Counted from the stretch's first letter, positions 9,655-19,536 are shown. The stretch is 64,000 nucleotides of DNA from Methanocella_A sp963769045 (GCA_963769045.1 CAVYKK010000030.1:1-64000); one strand, 5' to 3'. Notes: generated from the sequence alone by a model not told the origin. Numbers and translations are program-made.

Positions 9655-10563
9655 ATGAGAGACAACGTCTGCATCCTGATACCCACCCTCAACGAGGGCA
9701 GGACCATCGGCCGCCTCGTCAAAGCATACAAAGAGCTGGGCTTTGACGACGTGCTCGTCATCGACGGGCACAGCACCGACAATACGGTAGCCGAAGCCAC
9801 GGCGGCGGGCGCGCGCGTGGTGGTGCAGACGGGGTCAGGCAAGGGGACGGCCGTCCAGCAGGCCTTCGGCCTGATCGATAAGGAAATTACCGTCATGGTG
9901 GACGGAGATGGCACCTATATCCCTGAGGAAGTTGACTTGCTGATTGATCCCATCGCCGGCGGTATGGCTGACCAGGCAATGGGCAACCGGTTCGCAAATT
10001 ACGACAAGGGTGCATTCACCCGGCTTAACCACCTGGGCAACAAGCTGCTCAACTGGGCGTTCAACTTCACTTACCACGTCCGCTATAGCGATCTACTGAC
10101 AGGCTACCGGGCTTTCAACAAGAAAGCCCTGAAGATGATGAATCTCAACCAGAGCGGCTTCGGCATCGAAACGGAGCTGACCGTCGAGTGCATCAAGAAG
10201 GACCTGCGCCTCTGCGAGGTGCCGATCACCTACCAGGCCCGCCTGCTGGACTCGCCGACGAAGCTGAGCCCGCTGAACGACGGGGTCAAGATCGGCTACA
10301 CGATCTACAGCCTGGGCAAGACGTATAACCCGATGCTATACTGCACGATCTTCTCGTTCCTGTCGATGGGGCTGGGCTTCATCCTGGGCCTTTACATCGT
10401 CTATGATCGGTTTTTCTTGAAGCCGCCAATCGACCACCTGCCGCTGACGATGCTGGCGATGCTGCTTATCATCATGGGCCTCCAGGTTTTCATCTTCGGC
10501 TACCTGATCGACATGATCTTCCTGTCACAGCGCGAGATGCTGCGGGAAATCAGACGGCGATAA
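9655..10563 (+). CDS. aglJ: AglJ-like dolichyl-phosphate glycosyltransferase
   Basis: 302 residues. An N-terminal GT2 domain reads CILIPTLNEGRTIGRLV, then VIDGHSTDNT and the metal site MVDGDGTY near residues 81-88. A SDLLTGYRAFNKKALKMM segment is typical of dolichyl-phosphate sugar synthases. Two hydrophobic helices close the protein (FSFLSMGLGFILGLYIV and LTMLAMLLIIMGLQVFIFG). This layout matches the archaeal enzyme that charges dolichyl phosphate with the first sugar of the N-glycan. Direct coupling to aglB supports that role. A plain dolichyl-phosphate glucose or mannose synthase is the alternative. Confidence 0.8.
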   Translation: MRDNVCILIPTLNEGRTIGRLVKAYKELGFDDVLVIDGHSTDNTVAEATAAGARVVVQTGSGKGTAVQQAFGLIDKEITVMVDGDGTYIPEEVDLLIDPIAGGMADQAMGNRFANYDKGAFTRLNHLGNKLLNWAFNFTYHVRYSDLLTGYRAFNKKALKMMNLNQSGFGIETELTVECIKKDLRLCEVPITYQARLLDSPTKLSPLNDGVKIGYTIYSLGKTYNPMLYCTIFSFLSMGLGFILGLYIVYDRFFLKPPIDHLPLTMLAMLLIIMGLQVFIFGYLIDMIFLSQREMLREIRRR

Positions 10564-10586
10564 TACCAGGCGCCTGCACCATCCCC

Positions 10587-10608
10587 GCCCGAAGCGCGGG
10601 CAATTTTT
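10587..10608 (+). terminator. Hairpin and T-run after aglJ
   Basis: GCCCG / CGGGC stem with a 5-base loop followed two bases later by TTTTT. It fits a transcription end for aglB-aglJ. Confidence 0.55.
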
Positions 10609-10761
10609 ATCTAAACGGCAGATGTGACGGTCATCAAAAAGTATATCTCTACACAGGTATTATTCAGCGAGAGAATGCGCCGGGAGCGCCCCGTCATCGG
10701 CATCCGGCGAGGACGTCCGCTGGTACCGTTGTCGATCGGCGTCTCACAGAAGGGATTTCAA

Positions 10762-11706
10762 GTGGCTGGATTTAGATTCAAAATGACGGCTGCAGCGTTT
10801 ATCTGCGGCCTGATCATCGTCTGCTCGCTATTAGCGCTAACCGCCTGCGACGCAAAAGCGGCAGGCAATGCGACCGCTACGCCGGTAAACAACTCTACGA
10901 CGATCACGCCGACGCCGGTCGCGACGCCCGCACCTACGCCAGCGCCGCGCCAGGTCTTTTCTGATCCCCGCTGGGATACGGATCACGTATCTATCATGGT
11001 AACCAACGGCGGTGCGCCGATTACAGTCGAGGCGTACATCGACACCCCCTCGAACAAGAACATCGTGCCCGTCGATTCGGGCATCTCCAAGCGGGTATCG
11101 ACGCTGGCCGTAACGCCGGAGAACGGGCGGATCGTCAGCTACGGTTTCAAGGCCTACGAGAATGGCACGCTCATCCAGTCTTACGAGAACAGCATCGTGG
11201 TATCGGCATCACCCACGCCGCTGCCCGAGACGGCAATTGTAACCGGCAAGGTCAGTGACACTGCCTCGAACGCGCCCATCGCGGGCGCAGAAGTTACCTT
11301 CGTGCCGCGCGACTTTGACCGGAACTATCCGTCGGTGAACACGGACAGCTCGGGCTCGTTCACCACCACAGGCAAAATGTCGCCGGGCATCTATTATCTT
11401 ACAGTCAAGGCCAGCGGCTACAGCCAGAAGACCCTGACCGTAGAGGTCGGCAACGGGCCGCAACAGATGTCGGACCCGATCAAGCTGGATTCCACGGCCG
11501 TCGCTTCGCCGACAGCCACGCCCGGCCCGACACCCGGCCCGACGCCCGGTTCCCCCGTCGATGCGTGGGTAAACCTGCTGTATAACCCGACGGTCTGCAT
11601 AAGCACGCTAGCTCTGACATTAGGTGCAATTGTCAGTGCCACAGCCATCTATGAGTGGATGCTGCGGCAGAGGGAGCGGCGGAAGAGAGAAGGCGAAAAG
11701 AAATAA
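10762..11706 (+). CDS. Anchored secreted protein with carboxypeptidase-regulatory-like domain
   Basis: The GTG at 10762 is favoured because AGAAGGGA sits seven bases before it and the protein then opens with a signal-like helix (AAFICGLIIVCSLLALTAC). The frame is open upstream to 10624. Next come a Thr/Pro linker (TPTPVATPAPTPAPR), a CARDB-like beta domain (VSIMVTNGGAPITVEAYIDT), a carboxypeptidase-regulatory-like fold (GKVSDTASNAPIAGAEVTF), a second linker of TPGP units and a final membrane helix with a basic tail. The protein should face the outside and be held by the C-terminal helix. No enzyme signature is seen. Its place next to aglB makes it a plausible glycosylation target. Confidence 0.75.
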   Translation: MAGFRFKMTAAAFICGLIIVCSLLALTACDAKAAGNATATPVNNSTTITPTPVATPAPTPAPRQVFSDPRWDTDHVSIMVTNGGAPITVEAYIDTPSNKNIVPVDSGISKRVSTLAVTPENGRIVSYGFKAYENGTLIQSYENSIVVSASPTPLPETAIVTGKVSDTASNAPIAGAEVTFVPRDFDRNYPSVNTDSSGSFTTTGKMSPGIYYLTVKASGYSQKTLTVEVGNGPQQMSDPIKLDSTAVASPTATPGPTPGPTPGSPVDAWVNLLYNPTVCISTLALTLGAIVSATAIYEWMLRQRERRKREGEKK

Positions 11707-11707
11707 G

Positions 11708-11752
11708 CATTGGACACAAAGGGCACTAAGGGCACATGGACATTGTGTCCGA
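11708..11752. repeat. Short copy of the CATTGGACAC palindromic repeat
   Basis: CATTGGACACAAAGGGCAC followed by ACTAAGGGCACATGGACATTGTGTCC-type sequence. The left arm matches the repeats at 26747 and 43274. The rest to 12010 is AT-rich with no gene seen. Confidence 0.7.
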
Positions 11753-12010
11753 GCGATACAAGGTTTATTTGCCCCTATTTATCTATTTTTTAGTAGCCAT
11801 TAGGCTTGCACAACGGTTGTTTTCATATAATGTAAAATAGGCGTAATTACGTACGTCAAAAATGGTTTTTATATTAAAAGTTATGAAAATATGGCCGATT
11901 GACAAGTCTTTCAAATCTCTTTTTATTTGGGAATGATTAAGCATTATACTTAATTTATTAGGCGTGCGATTAATATAAGATATTCAGTGATAATAGTGAT
12001 ATATTTGGCC

Positions 12011-12379
12011 CTATTTTTGTAAAAGGTCTTTTCGACAATAATAATTACTTACATTCACAGGTTTTACGCCTTTATTTACAGCACCATCGACCTGGAACAT
12101 ACATCCATCATATATGTGCCCTATCCATCTAACTTTATAATCCTTAGGATTCTCACCTATATGCAAATATTCGTTTTTAAAATGGTTTTCAATTAAAGCA
12201 AATGGTATAACGTAATAATCCCTTTCTGAATAATTTTCTTTATAGATGACCAGATAAAAACTATTGTTATGATACTCTCCCTTTAATTCTGCTATTCTAT
12301 TTGGGCTGGCATTATACCAATAGGTTGAGCTATTAGCCTTTAATGTATAAAATCTCTTATAACATGATTTAAAGTCCAT
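12011..12379 (-). CDS. Orphan AT-rich hypothetical protein
   Basis: 122 residues, no family recognised. It is rich in Tyr, Asn and Lys and has a YYVIPFALIENHF segment followed by RWIGHIYDGCMFQVDG, which looks like a mixed alpha/beta soluble domain; no signal peptide or membrane helix. Base and codon use are far more AT-rich than the neighbouring glycan genes, and it lies next to broken transposases. It is therefore probably acquired by transfer. Similar short proteins sometimes accompany restriction or defence genes, but nothing here proves that. Confidence 0.55.
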   Translation of the reverse strand: MDFKSCYKRFYTLKANSSTYWYNASPNRIAELKGEYHNNSFYLVIYKENYSERDYYVIPFALIENHFKNEYLHIGENPKDYKVRWIGHIYDGCMFQVDGAVNKGVKPVNVSNYYCRKDLLQK

Positions 12380-12790
12380 CTTATTCCCTTCATTAGTATG
12401 TCAAAATAATCATTGCTTATTATACGCTTTTTTATTAAGCTCAATATTATTAAAGCTATTCGGTTTTTTCTTATATGGAACATTTTACGATATATGAAAA
12501 GAAAAAGCAGCATAACGGTTAATCTTTTCCGGCTTACTAATTACACGTTTAAATCGACTTGTACAGATATCTTAATGGTTTAATATCCCATGTGACTTTG
12601 CACAATATTCGATGATAGAACGCTGGTTCAATCTTTGTCTTCTTTGTTTTTACTATGGTCTAATGTAACTTTTAATAATTCGTACATTCTATCCATATGG
12701 TATTGTGTCCTAAAAATTTCAAATTGTTGTGAATCCGCAAAATCTTTTTACACTTTTATTATAACGCGTTAAATTGCACCATCGATAAAT
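12380..12790. other. AT-rich gap without a recognised gene
   Basis: About 400 bases, strongly AT-rich, with several TTAT-type runs. No convincing frame or RNA signature was found on either strand. It belongs to the same transferred segment as the orphan gene and the transposase remnants. Confidence 0.5.
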
Positions 12791-12857
12791 TTTGCTGGTT
12801 TTAAGATTATTGGTCTGAGCAGTATCGCTATGCCCGTAGGTATCGTGGTAATCATGC

Positions 12858-14126
12858 TTGTCAGGACAAGACACCGGATCAGGTGTCCTTGGCGGCCATG
12901 TGGTTAAAACGTTTGAGGACTGTTACGGGAGACTTGTCCGGCATTTGGACCTATCGGGTTTCGAGTGTAACCTATATTTCGAAGAGTACAAGTTGCATTG
13001 CCGATGTGGGTATCGTGGTTATGAGGACGTCGGGTTTGTCGGCAGTCATCGTCATTGCACCAAGGCCTATGAGGAATACGTAGCTAAGCTATGCGATTTT
13101 ATGAGTGTAAAGGAAGCGGCCAGCATTGTGGGTTTGGACTGGAAACGGTCAAGGATATCGACAAGGCACATATCCGGTCAACATTGAAAGGCTTGTCAGA
13201 AGAACAGCCAGTCAGGATCGGTGTGGATGAGGTGGCGTATCAAAAAGGCCAAAAGTACCTCACCATTGTAAGGGATGTGGATGAAGGACGAGTATTGTGG
13301 GTCGATTTAAACCGTAAGAAGGAGACACTGGACGCTTTCTTCAAGGAGCTGGGCCCCGAGAAGTGTGACTTGGTAGAGGTGGCGGTCATGGACATGTGGG
13401 ACGCGTACATTGCCAGCGTAAGACAATATACTGGCGCCGACATTGTCTTCGACAAGTTCCACGTGGCCAAAAAGGTGAGCGAGGCCCTAGTACAGTGTAA
13501 GGAGACACGAGTTCAAGGACGCGGATAAAGACGTAAAGGCGGAGTTCAAAAACAAACGGTATCTAGTTCTTAAAAGAAACGAGAACTTGCCCCTGACAAG
13601 AGAGAAAACCTGGCCAATTTACTGGAGAAAAACCTGACTTTGCAGAACGCGTATCTGTTGCTGCGTTGAATTTGAATGACTTCTTAATCGATGAGCGATA
13701 AGGGACACATCTATCAAAGTATAATCTGATTCATATACAGTAACGTATTTTAATTTTCATTATGATGAAATTATTCTTACAATACAACCCATTACTGAAT
13801 TAAATTATTATACTTATTCAACGCAGCACGTACCTGTTAAAAGAACAGTCGCTTGACATCCTGGACGAGAAATCCGAGACGATCGCTATACAACGATTGG
13901 AGACCTGGAAGAAAAACGTTGTTGAATCAGGAATCCGATAGTATGAAAAAGTGATGAAGACTATCGAGAATTACCTGTACGGCATACACAATTATTTCAA
14001 ACACAAGATCACGAACGCTGCCAGAGAAGGTTTCAACAGCAAGATCGGTCTCATCAAACGAAGAGCCTACGGTTATAGAGACATCGAATATTTCATGCTC
14101 AAAATTATTAAATTATGTGGCCACTA
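12858..14126 (+). pseudogene. Broken ISL3-type transposase
   Basis: Pieces in different frames join into one ISL3-family (DDE) transposase. The N-terminal part has a short Cys/His region (KLHCRCGYRGYEDVGF) and an HTH-like MSVKEAASIVGLDW. The catalytic part reads VRIGVDEVAYQKGQKYLTIV, then VEVAVMDMWDAY and IVFDKFHVAKKVSEA. The C-terminal part reads GFNSKIGLIKRRAYGYRDIE, the family's usual ending. Frame changes occur near 13145, 13500 and 13605, and a 169-bp element interrupts it at 13660-13828. Clearly inactive. The element's own terminal repeats were not identified. Confidence 0.88.
13660..13828. mobile_element. MITE-like insertion inside the ISL3 transposase
   Basis: An AT-rich 169-bp stretch starts GCTGCGTTGAAT and ends ATTCAACGCAGCA, giving 12-13-bp perfect terminal inverted repeats. 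It is flanked by CGTATCTGTT (13650-13659) and CGTACCTGTT (13829-13838), a 10-bp target duplication with one mismatch. Removing the element and one flank rejoins the transposase reading QNAYLLKEQ. It has no coding capacity, so it must have been moved by a transposase encoded elsewhere. Confidence 0.8.
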
Positions 14127-14357
14127 AACCCGATCCGAAAACCGGTGAAGAATCCACTGTTATTAGCATCCCGAACGCCGCTCCTTCGTGCCCTTTGTGC
14201 CCTTCAGATGCCCCGTGCTAGGTGTGGTTGTGGTTGTGTTGACAGGGATTGATTGGCGGGGTTTTCTCTTCTTTTTTTGAGGCGGTTTTTTGGATATTCT
14301 TCGATAATTGGCTTTGGATTCTGTTTTTGTTGATAGCCAGGGCTATCCGTTGGTTGG
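14127..14357. other. Spacer between two transposase remnants
   Basis: Contains a CGTGCCCTTTGTGCCCTT fragment (near 14190) of the palindromic repeat family, then a G/T-rich stretch with T-runs. No gene seen. Confidence 0.5.
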
Positions 14358-15187
14358 CTAGTAGGAGACTATGAGGCGTTTTGTTAATCGTTCTATGCCG
14401 TGTTCACCGATGATTAGCAGTAACAATATTTGTCTCATCTGATCGAGGGTGACCTCTATCTTGTTGTTCTTCCTCGTCAGGCCATGCAAACCAACCATGA
14501 GGTGGCTGATCATGTAGGCGAGTACGCGGTAGCCGTGATTCCTGGTCCTGGTCTTAACCCGGTAGTCTTTACAGTCCTTGTAGCCGATCTCTAGCGTTCC
14601 ATCGATACCGGTAGGCTTTGATCAGGGTGAAAAAGTCTCTGCCTGCCATGTCCAGGCTGCTGGCGAACCCGATGTATGAGTCCACGCCCTGTTCTTCGAG
14701 GTACACGTTGACCGTGTAACAATCGGGTTTACCCTTGTTGATCGTATAGGGGAACCTCCAAACATCTGTCAGTTCTGCCACATGGTAGCAGAGGTTCATC
14801 TCCTTGTATTGTTTTACGGGGACCACGTACGATAGACCGTGCTCGTCGAGGATTTTCAGTACCATCGACTGGTAGAAGCCCTTGTCCATCAATACCGCGC
14901 GGACCCGGAGGTCTCGTGGTATCTCTCTGACCAGTCGTTCCACGATGGCCTCCAACTTCTCTTTCTTGCGCACGGGAGTCAAGGCCAGGGTGAGCCTGAA
15001 ACCGTCCGCCACAACGCTGAGAGTGGCAAACCGTATCACTTTGATCTTGCTAAATTTGAGGCCTCGTTTCTTGATCGTGTAATGCACGTACGAGGTGCTC
15101 CACGTCCATCGTTCGGCAAGTCACTGGTATCGATGGCAAGGAAGACGCGACGATGATCCTCCGTGTCCAATGCTCTAGCAAAAAGGT
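14358..15187 (-). pseudogene. Broken DDE transposase (IS4-like)
   Basis: Minus-strand pieces form a DDE transposase without its N-terminus. The first acid is in VFLAIDTSDLP (near 15140). After a frame change comes KFSKIKVIRFATLSVVADGF, then VRAVLMDKGFYQSMVLKIL with the second acid. Near 14600 another change leads into EIGYKDCKDYRVKTRTRNHG, which carries the final glutamate, and on to ERLTKRLIVSY and a stop. The upstream third of such a transposase is absent; the copy is cut about 20 bases before the cimA reading frame. It is inactive. Confidence 0.8.
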
Positions 15188-15206
15188 TAAAATATGATTA
15201 ATTGCA

Positions 15207-16757
15207 TTGAATCAGTCAGGTAATCATCCATGGAAAGAAGGAATCGTTTTATTCTCTGATGTCAGGTTTTTTGACACCACGTTGAGAGACGGCGAACAGA
15301 CCCCGGGCGTCAGCCTGACGCCGGAGGAAAAGGTCTGGATCGCCCGGAACCTGGATGCCCTTGGCGTTGACGTCATCGAGGCCGGCTCTGCGATCACATC
15401 GAAGGGCGAGCGCGATGGTATCAAGGCCGTGGCGAAAGAAGGCCTTCGGGCCGAAATCTGCAGTTTTGCGCGAGCGCTGAAGCCTGACATAGACTTCGCC
15501 ATCGAGTGCGGGGTGGATTCCGTCCACCTGGTCACTTCCGTTTCAGACCTGCACATCCGGGAGAAGCTGAAGAAGGACCGGGCTACCGTCACGCAGATGA
15601 CCGTCGACATGGTCGAGTACGCGAAGAAGCACGGCCTGATCGTCGAGCTGTCAGGCGAGGACGCATCACGGGCCGATCTGGACTACCTCGAATCGCTGTA
15701 CAAGGCAGGCATCGACGCCGGCGCGGACCGGCTCTGCTTCTGCGACACGGTCGGCGTGCTGAACCCCGAGCATACGTACGACATCTTCTCGCGACTGACG
15801 ACGAGTCTGAAAGTGCCGATAAGCATTCACTGCCACGACGACTTTGGATTAGCGACGGCCAACACCGTCGCCGCCCTCAGGGCAGGGGCCGCGCAGGCGC
15901 ACGTCACGATCAACGGCGTCGGCGAGCGCGCGGGCAACACGGCGCTGGAAGAGGTCGCGGTCGTGCTGAAGTCGCTGTACGGGGTCAATACGCGTATAGT
16001 GATGGCGAACATCTATCCGACCTCGAAGCTGGTCAGCCGCCTGATGGGCGTGCCGGTCGGCCTCAACAAGTCGCTGGTCGGCGATAACGCGTTCATGCAC
16101 GAGTCGGGCATCCATACCCACGGCCTGCTGGCGAATACGGCTACCTACGAGCCGATCACCCCGGAGACCATCGGGCGCAAGCGACAGATCGTGCTGGGCA
16201 AGCACGCCGGGCGCACGTCCGTGGTCATGGCGCTGCGGGAGATCGGCCTGGAGGCGACCGAACCGCAAGTCGACGAGATCACCCGGCAGATCAAGGAACT
16301 CGGCGACAAAGGCAAGCACGTCACCGATGCCGACCTCATGTCCATCGCGGACAGCGTGCTGGGCATCAAGAACGAGGCGCGCATCAAGCTGATCGACTGC
16401 ACTGTGCTCTCGGGCAACCGGGCGACTCCTACCGCGTCAGTCAAGATCATCATCGACGGGCAGGAAGTAATCGAGTCCGGCGTGGGCCTGGGCCCGGTCG
16501 ATGCGGCGCTCAACGCGTTGCGGAGATCGCTGTCGGGCGTGGCCGACGTCAAGCTCGACGAGTACCGCGTCGAGGCGATTACGGGTGGCACTGATGCGAT
16601 CGTCGAAGTCTGGGTCAAGATGTCACGCGATGGCCGCGTGATCAGCGCCCGTGGCGCGGGCCCCGACATCATCATGGCCTCGGTGCTGGCGTTCATCGAA
16701 GGCATCAACCGCCTGATACAGGAGAAAAACGGCATCAAGGCCAGAGGCCAGCCATGA
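15207..16757 (+). CDS. cimA: (R)-citramalate synthase / isopropylmalate synthase family
   Basis: 516 residues. The HMGL-like TIM barrel begins FDTTLRDGEQTPGVSLTPEE, has IEAGSAITSKGERDGI, an HCHDDFGLATANT metal site and GERAGNTALEE. After HESGIHTHGLLAN and GKHAGRTS comes the LeuA-type regulatory domain. The ITSKGER wording is closer, from memory, to methanogen citramalate synthase (pyruvate + acetyl-CoA, isoleucine route) than to isopropylmalate synthase; the latter remains possible. The only in-frame standard start is a TTG at 15207. A nearby ATG at 15230 would need a one-base skip. The transposase remnant ends just upstream, so the native leader may be damaged. ilvB follows. Confidence 0.88.
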   Translation: MNQSGNHPWKEGIVLFSDVRFFDTTLRDGEQTPGVSLTPEEKVWIARNLDALGVDVIEAGSAITSKGERDGIKAVAKEGLRAEICSFARALKPDIDFAIECGVDSVHLVTSVSDLHIREKLKKDRATVTQMTVDMVEYAKKHGLIVELSGEDASRADLDYLESLYKAGIDAGADRLCFCDTVGVLNPEHTYDIFSRLTTSLKVPISIHCHDDFGLATANTVAALRAGAAQAHVTINGVGERAGNTALEEVAVVLKSLYGVNTRIVMANIYPTSKLVSRLMGVPVGLNKSLVGDNAFMHESGIHTHGLLANTATYEPITPETIGRKRQIVLGKHAGRTSVVMALREIGLEATEPQVDEITRQIKELGDKGKHVTDADLMSIADSVLGIKNEARIKLIDCTVLSGNRATPTASVKIIIDGQEVIESGVGLGPVDAALNALRRSLSGVADVKLDEYRVEAITGGTDAIVEVWVKMSRDGRVISARGAGPDIIMASVLAFIEGINRLIQEKNGIKARGQP

Positions 16758-16869
16758 CAGGGATCGATATGCGGGAGTCTAGTATGAACAATAATGATAA
16801 AATATTAATAAGGGCAGTTGATTACCTGTCATGCACATTTAACGGATCAAACTTAAAGGAGGTAAGCAG

Positions 16870-18571
16870 GTGAGTGCAAACGAGTCCACGAGGCTTTCCG
16901 GCGCAAGCGCGCTGATCAAGTCTCTAGAGCACGAGGGCGTCGATACTATTTTCGGCTACCCTGGTGGCCAGATACTCCCCGTGTATGACGAGCTGTACGA
17001 CGCAAGCGTCCGTCATATACTGGTGAGGCACGAACAGGCCGCGGCCCATGCCGCCGACGGCTATGCAAGGGCGACGGGGCGCACGGGCGTATGCCTGGCG
17101 ACCAGCGGCCCGGGGGCCACCAATTTAGTAACCGGCATCGCGACGGCCTACATGGACTCGGTCCCTATCGTGGCGATCACGGGACAGGTCCCGACCGCCA
17201 TGATCGGCAACGACGCCTTCCAGGAGGCTGACATCACCGGCATTACCATCCCGATCACCAAGCATAACTACCTGATCAAGAACGTCAACGACCTGCCACA
17301 CATCGTGAAGGAGGCGTTCTTTATCGCGTCCACGGGACGGCCCGGCCCGGTGCTGATCGACTTCCCGAAGGACATGCAGAACGCGACCTTCGACTTCTCG
17401 TACCCGGAGAAGGTCCAGCTCGTGAGCTACAAGCCTACGTTCTCCGGCCACCCGCTGCAGATCAAGAAAGCCTGCACGCTCATCGAGAGCGCCGAGCGCC
17501 CGGTGCTGTACGTCGGCGGCGGCGCGATTTCGGCCAACGCCAGCGACGAGGTCAGGGCTCTCGCCGAATTGATCATGGCGCCGGTGACCACGACACTGAT
17601 GGGTAAAGGCGCGTTCCCGGACGACCACCCGCTGGCACTCGGCATGCTCGGGATGCACGGGACACGGTTCGCTAACTACTCGATCATCGACTGCGACCTG
17701 CTGATCGCGATCGGCGCGAGGTTCGACGACCGTGTGACGGGCAAGCTGGAGAGCTTCGCCCCGAACGCGAAGGTCATCCACATCGACATCGATCCGGCCG
17801 AGCTGGGCAAGAACGTCAAGGTCGACGTGCCCATCGTCGGCGACGCGAAGGTCATCCTGAAGAAGATCATTGCCACGCTCAAGCTCAAAATGCCGAAATC
17901 CGCCGAATGGCTGCGTAAGATCGAGGTCTGGAAGAAAGAGTACCCGCTGGACTACGAGCAGAGCGGCAGCGAGCTGAAGCCCCAGTATGTTATCCAGTGC
18001 ATCAGCCAGCTCGTGAAGGACGGCATCTTTGTCACCGAGGTCGGCCAGGCACAGATGTGGTCGGCGCATTACCTCCAGTGCAAGAAGCCCCGCACGTTCC
18101 TCTCGTCCGGCGGCCTGGGCACCATGGGCTACGGGTTCCCCGCGGCCATCGGCGCCAAGGTGGGCTGTCCCGACAAAGACGTCTGGGACGTCGCCGGCGA
18201 CGGCAGCATCCAGATGAACATCCAGGAGCTGGCGACGGCGATGGAGAACGACATCAAGGTCAACGTCGCCATCGTCAACAACATGTACCTGGGCATGGTC
18301 CGGCAGTGGCAGGAACTGTTCTTCAACCGGCGCTACTCGTATACCAACATGAAAGGCCAGCCCGACTTCGTCAAGGTGGCGGAGGCGTACGGCGCTGTCG
18401 GCATCGAGGTCACCAAGAAGTCGGAGGTCAAGGATGCGATCAGGCAGGCGCAGAAAGAGCGACCGCGTGACGTTCATCGACTTCAAGGTCACCCGCGAGG
18501 AGAACGTGTTCCCGATGGTGCCGGCGGGCGCAAGCATCAGCGAGTTCGTCGAGCAAGACAGGAGGGCGTAA
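16870..18571 (+). CDS. ilvB: Acetolactate synthase large subunit, with a late frame break
   Basis: ThDP enzyme that joins two pyruvates, or pyruvate and 2-oxobutyrate, for valine/leucine and isoleucine. GTG start with AGGAGGT in front. HEQAAAHAADGYARATGRTG holds the catalytic glutamate. A central FAD-type domain follows, then the ThDP-binding GDGSIQMNIQELATA and the downstream NNMYLGMVRQWQ. The frame breaks near 18455-18462: skipping one base after AQKE restores VTFIDFKVTREENVFPMV to SISEFVEQDRRA and a stop at 18569, two bases before ilvN. Without repair the last ~60 residues are nonsense. Since the rest is intact and ilvN is normal, a sequence error or very recent change is likely. Confidence 0.9.
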
Positions 18572-18572
18572 C

Positions 18573-19094
18573 ATGGCTAACGGCAACGGTGCCCCCCAGA
18601 CGCACACCCTTTCGGTGCTGGTGGCGAACAAGCCGGGCGTGCTGACGCACGTATCGGGCCTGTTCAGCCGCCGGGGCTATAACATCGACTCATTGACAGT
18701 CGGCGTGACCGAGAACCCCGAGATCTCCCGCATGACTATCGTGGCGCACGGCGACGAGCAGGTGATCGAGCAGGTCACCAAGCAGCTGAACAAGCTGATC
18801 GACATCATCAAGGTCGTCGAGGTCACCCCGAACGAGTCGGTGGACCGGGAGCTGGCGTTGATAAAGGTCGCCGCGAAGGCGCAGAACCGCTCCGAGGTCA
18901 TCCAGATCGTCGACATCTTCCGCGCGAAGATCATCGACGTCTCTTCCGAGAGCGTGGTCATCGAGATCACCGGCGGCGGCGACAAGATCGACGCGCTGGA
19001 AGAGATGATGCGGCCTTTCGGCATCAAAGAGATGGTGCGGACGGGCAAGGTAGCCCTCGTTCGCGGCTCAAGGCTCACGCAACATGGAAAGTGA
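18573..19094 (+). CDS. ilvN: Acetolactate synthase small (regulatory) subunit
   Basis: 173 residues. An N-terminal ACT domain reads HTLSVLVANKPGVLTHVSGL with FSRRGYNIDSLTVG, where valine is normally bound. The C-terminal ACT-like half reads SEVIQIVDIFRAKIIDVSSE. Length fits archaeal IlvN. The ATG lies two bases after the repaired ilvB stop, with GGAGGGCG as ribosome site inside ilvB, so expression is coupled. It activates IlvB and gives feedback control by branched-chain amino acids. Confidence 0.93.
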   Translation: MANGNGAPQTHTLSVLVANKPGVLTHVSGLFSRRGYNIDSLTVGVTENPEISRMTIVAHGDEQVIEQVTKQLNKLIDIIKVVEVTPNESVDRELALIKVAAKAQNRSEVIQIVDIFRAKIIDVSSESVVIEITGGGDKIDALEEMMRPFGIKEMVRTGKVALVRGSRLTQHGK

Positions 19095-19160
19095 GCCCTT
19101 CTTTCTTTTTCTCTTAAAACATTCAACTGGTAGCCTGCCATACCAGCACAATCGTATGGT

Positions 19161-19354
19161 ATAGTCATTTGTGTAACTTTTTGTACATGCTGAGCCGGCA
19201 CCAAACGCAACGTACGCTACGGCCGCGACATACGCAACGTCTGATAATCCGGCTACGCTTCCCATTACCTGATAAAACGTAGCGTACGTCGCGGCCGTCG
19301 TGTACGTCGTGTTAAGTGCCTGCTGAGCGTATACAACATTTCACGAATGGCTAT
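19161..19354. repeat. Palindromic element, copy A (ATAGTCATT family)
   Basis: Starts ATAGTCATTTGTG and ends CACGAATGGCTAT. The arms pair imperfectly over most of the length and contain TGAGCCGGCAC / GTGCCTGCTGAG. The 42-nt loop at 19238-19279 recurs in reverse orientation in copy B (30692-30733). Further along (19379-19425) CTTTGTGTCTTTGTGGCC is a fragment of a related repeat. No gene is seen from 19095 to 19536. Confidence 0.85.
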
Positions 19355-19536
19355 GTCTTAGCCATTTATTTTAACAGCCCTTTGTGTCTTCGTCTCTTTG
19401 TGTCTTTGTGGCCGCAAGCGCAGCGTGGTGCGAGCCAGCACATCCAATATCTGACGCCCAAAAACGCAGTAGGTTCTACTTTTTTAGCTATTGCATAGCT
19501 TAATAAACCCTTGAGGCCTAATTCTTCGAGGGTTTT

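Noticed and set aside
17125..18537. 470-codon open frame opposite ilvB
   Set aside because: Antisense shadow of a high-GC gene; Asp/Val/Leu-rich low-information protein with no start signal.
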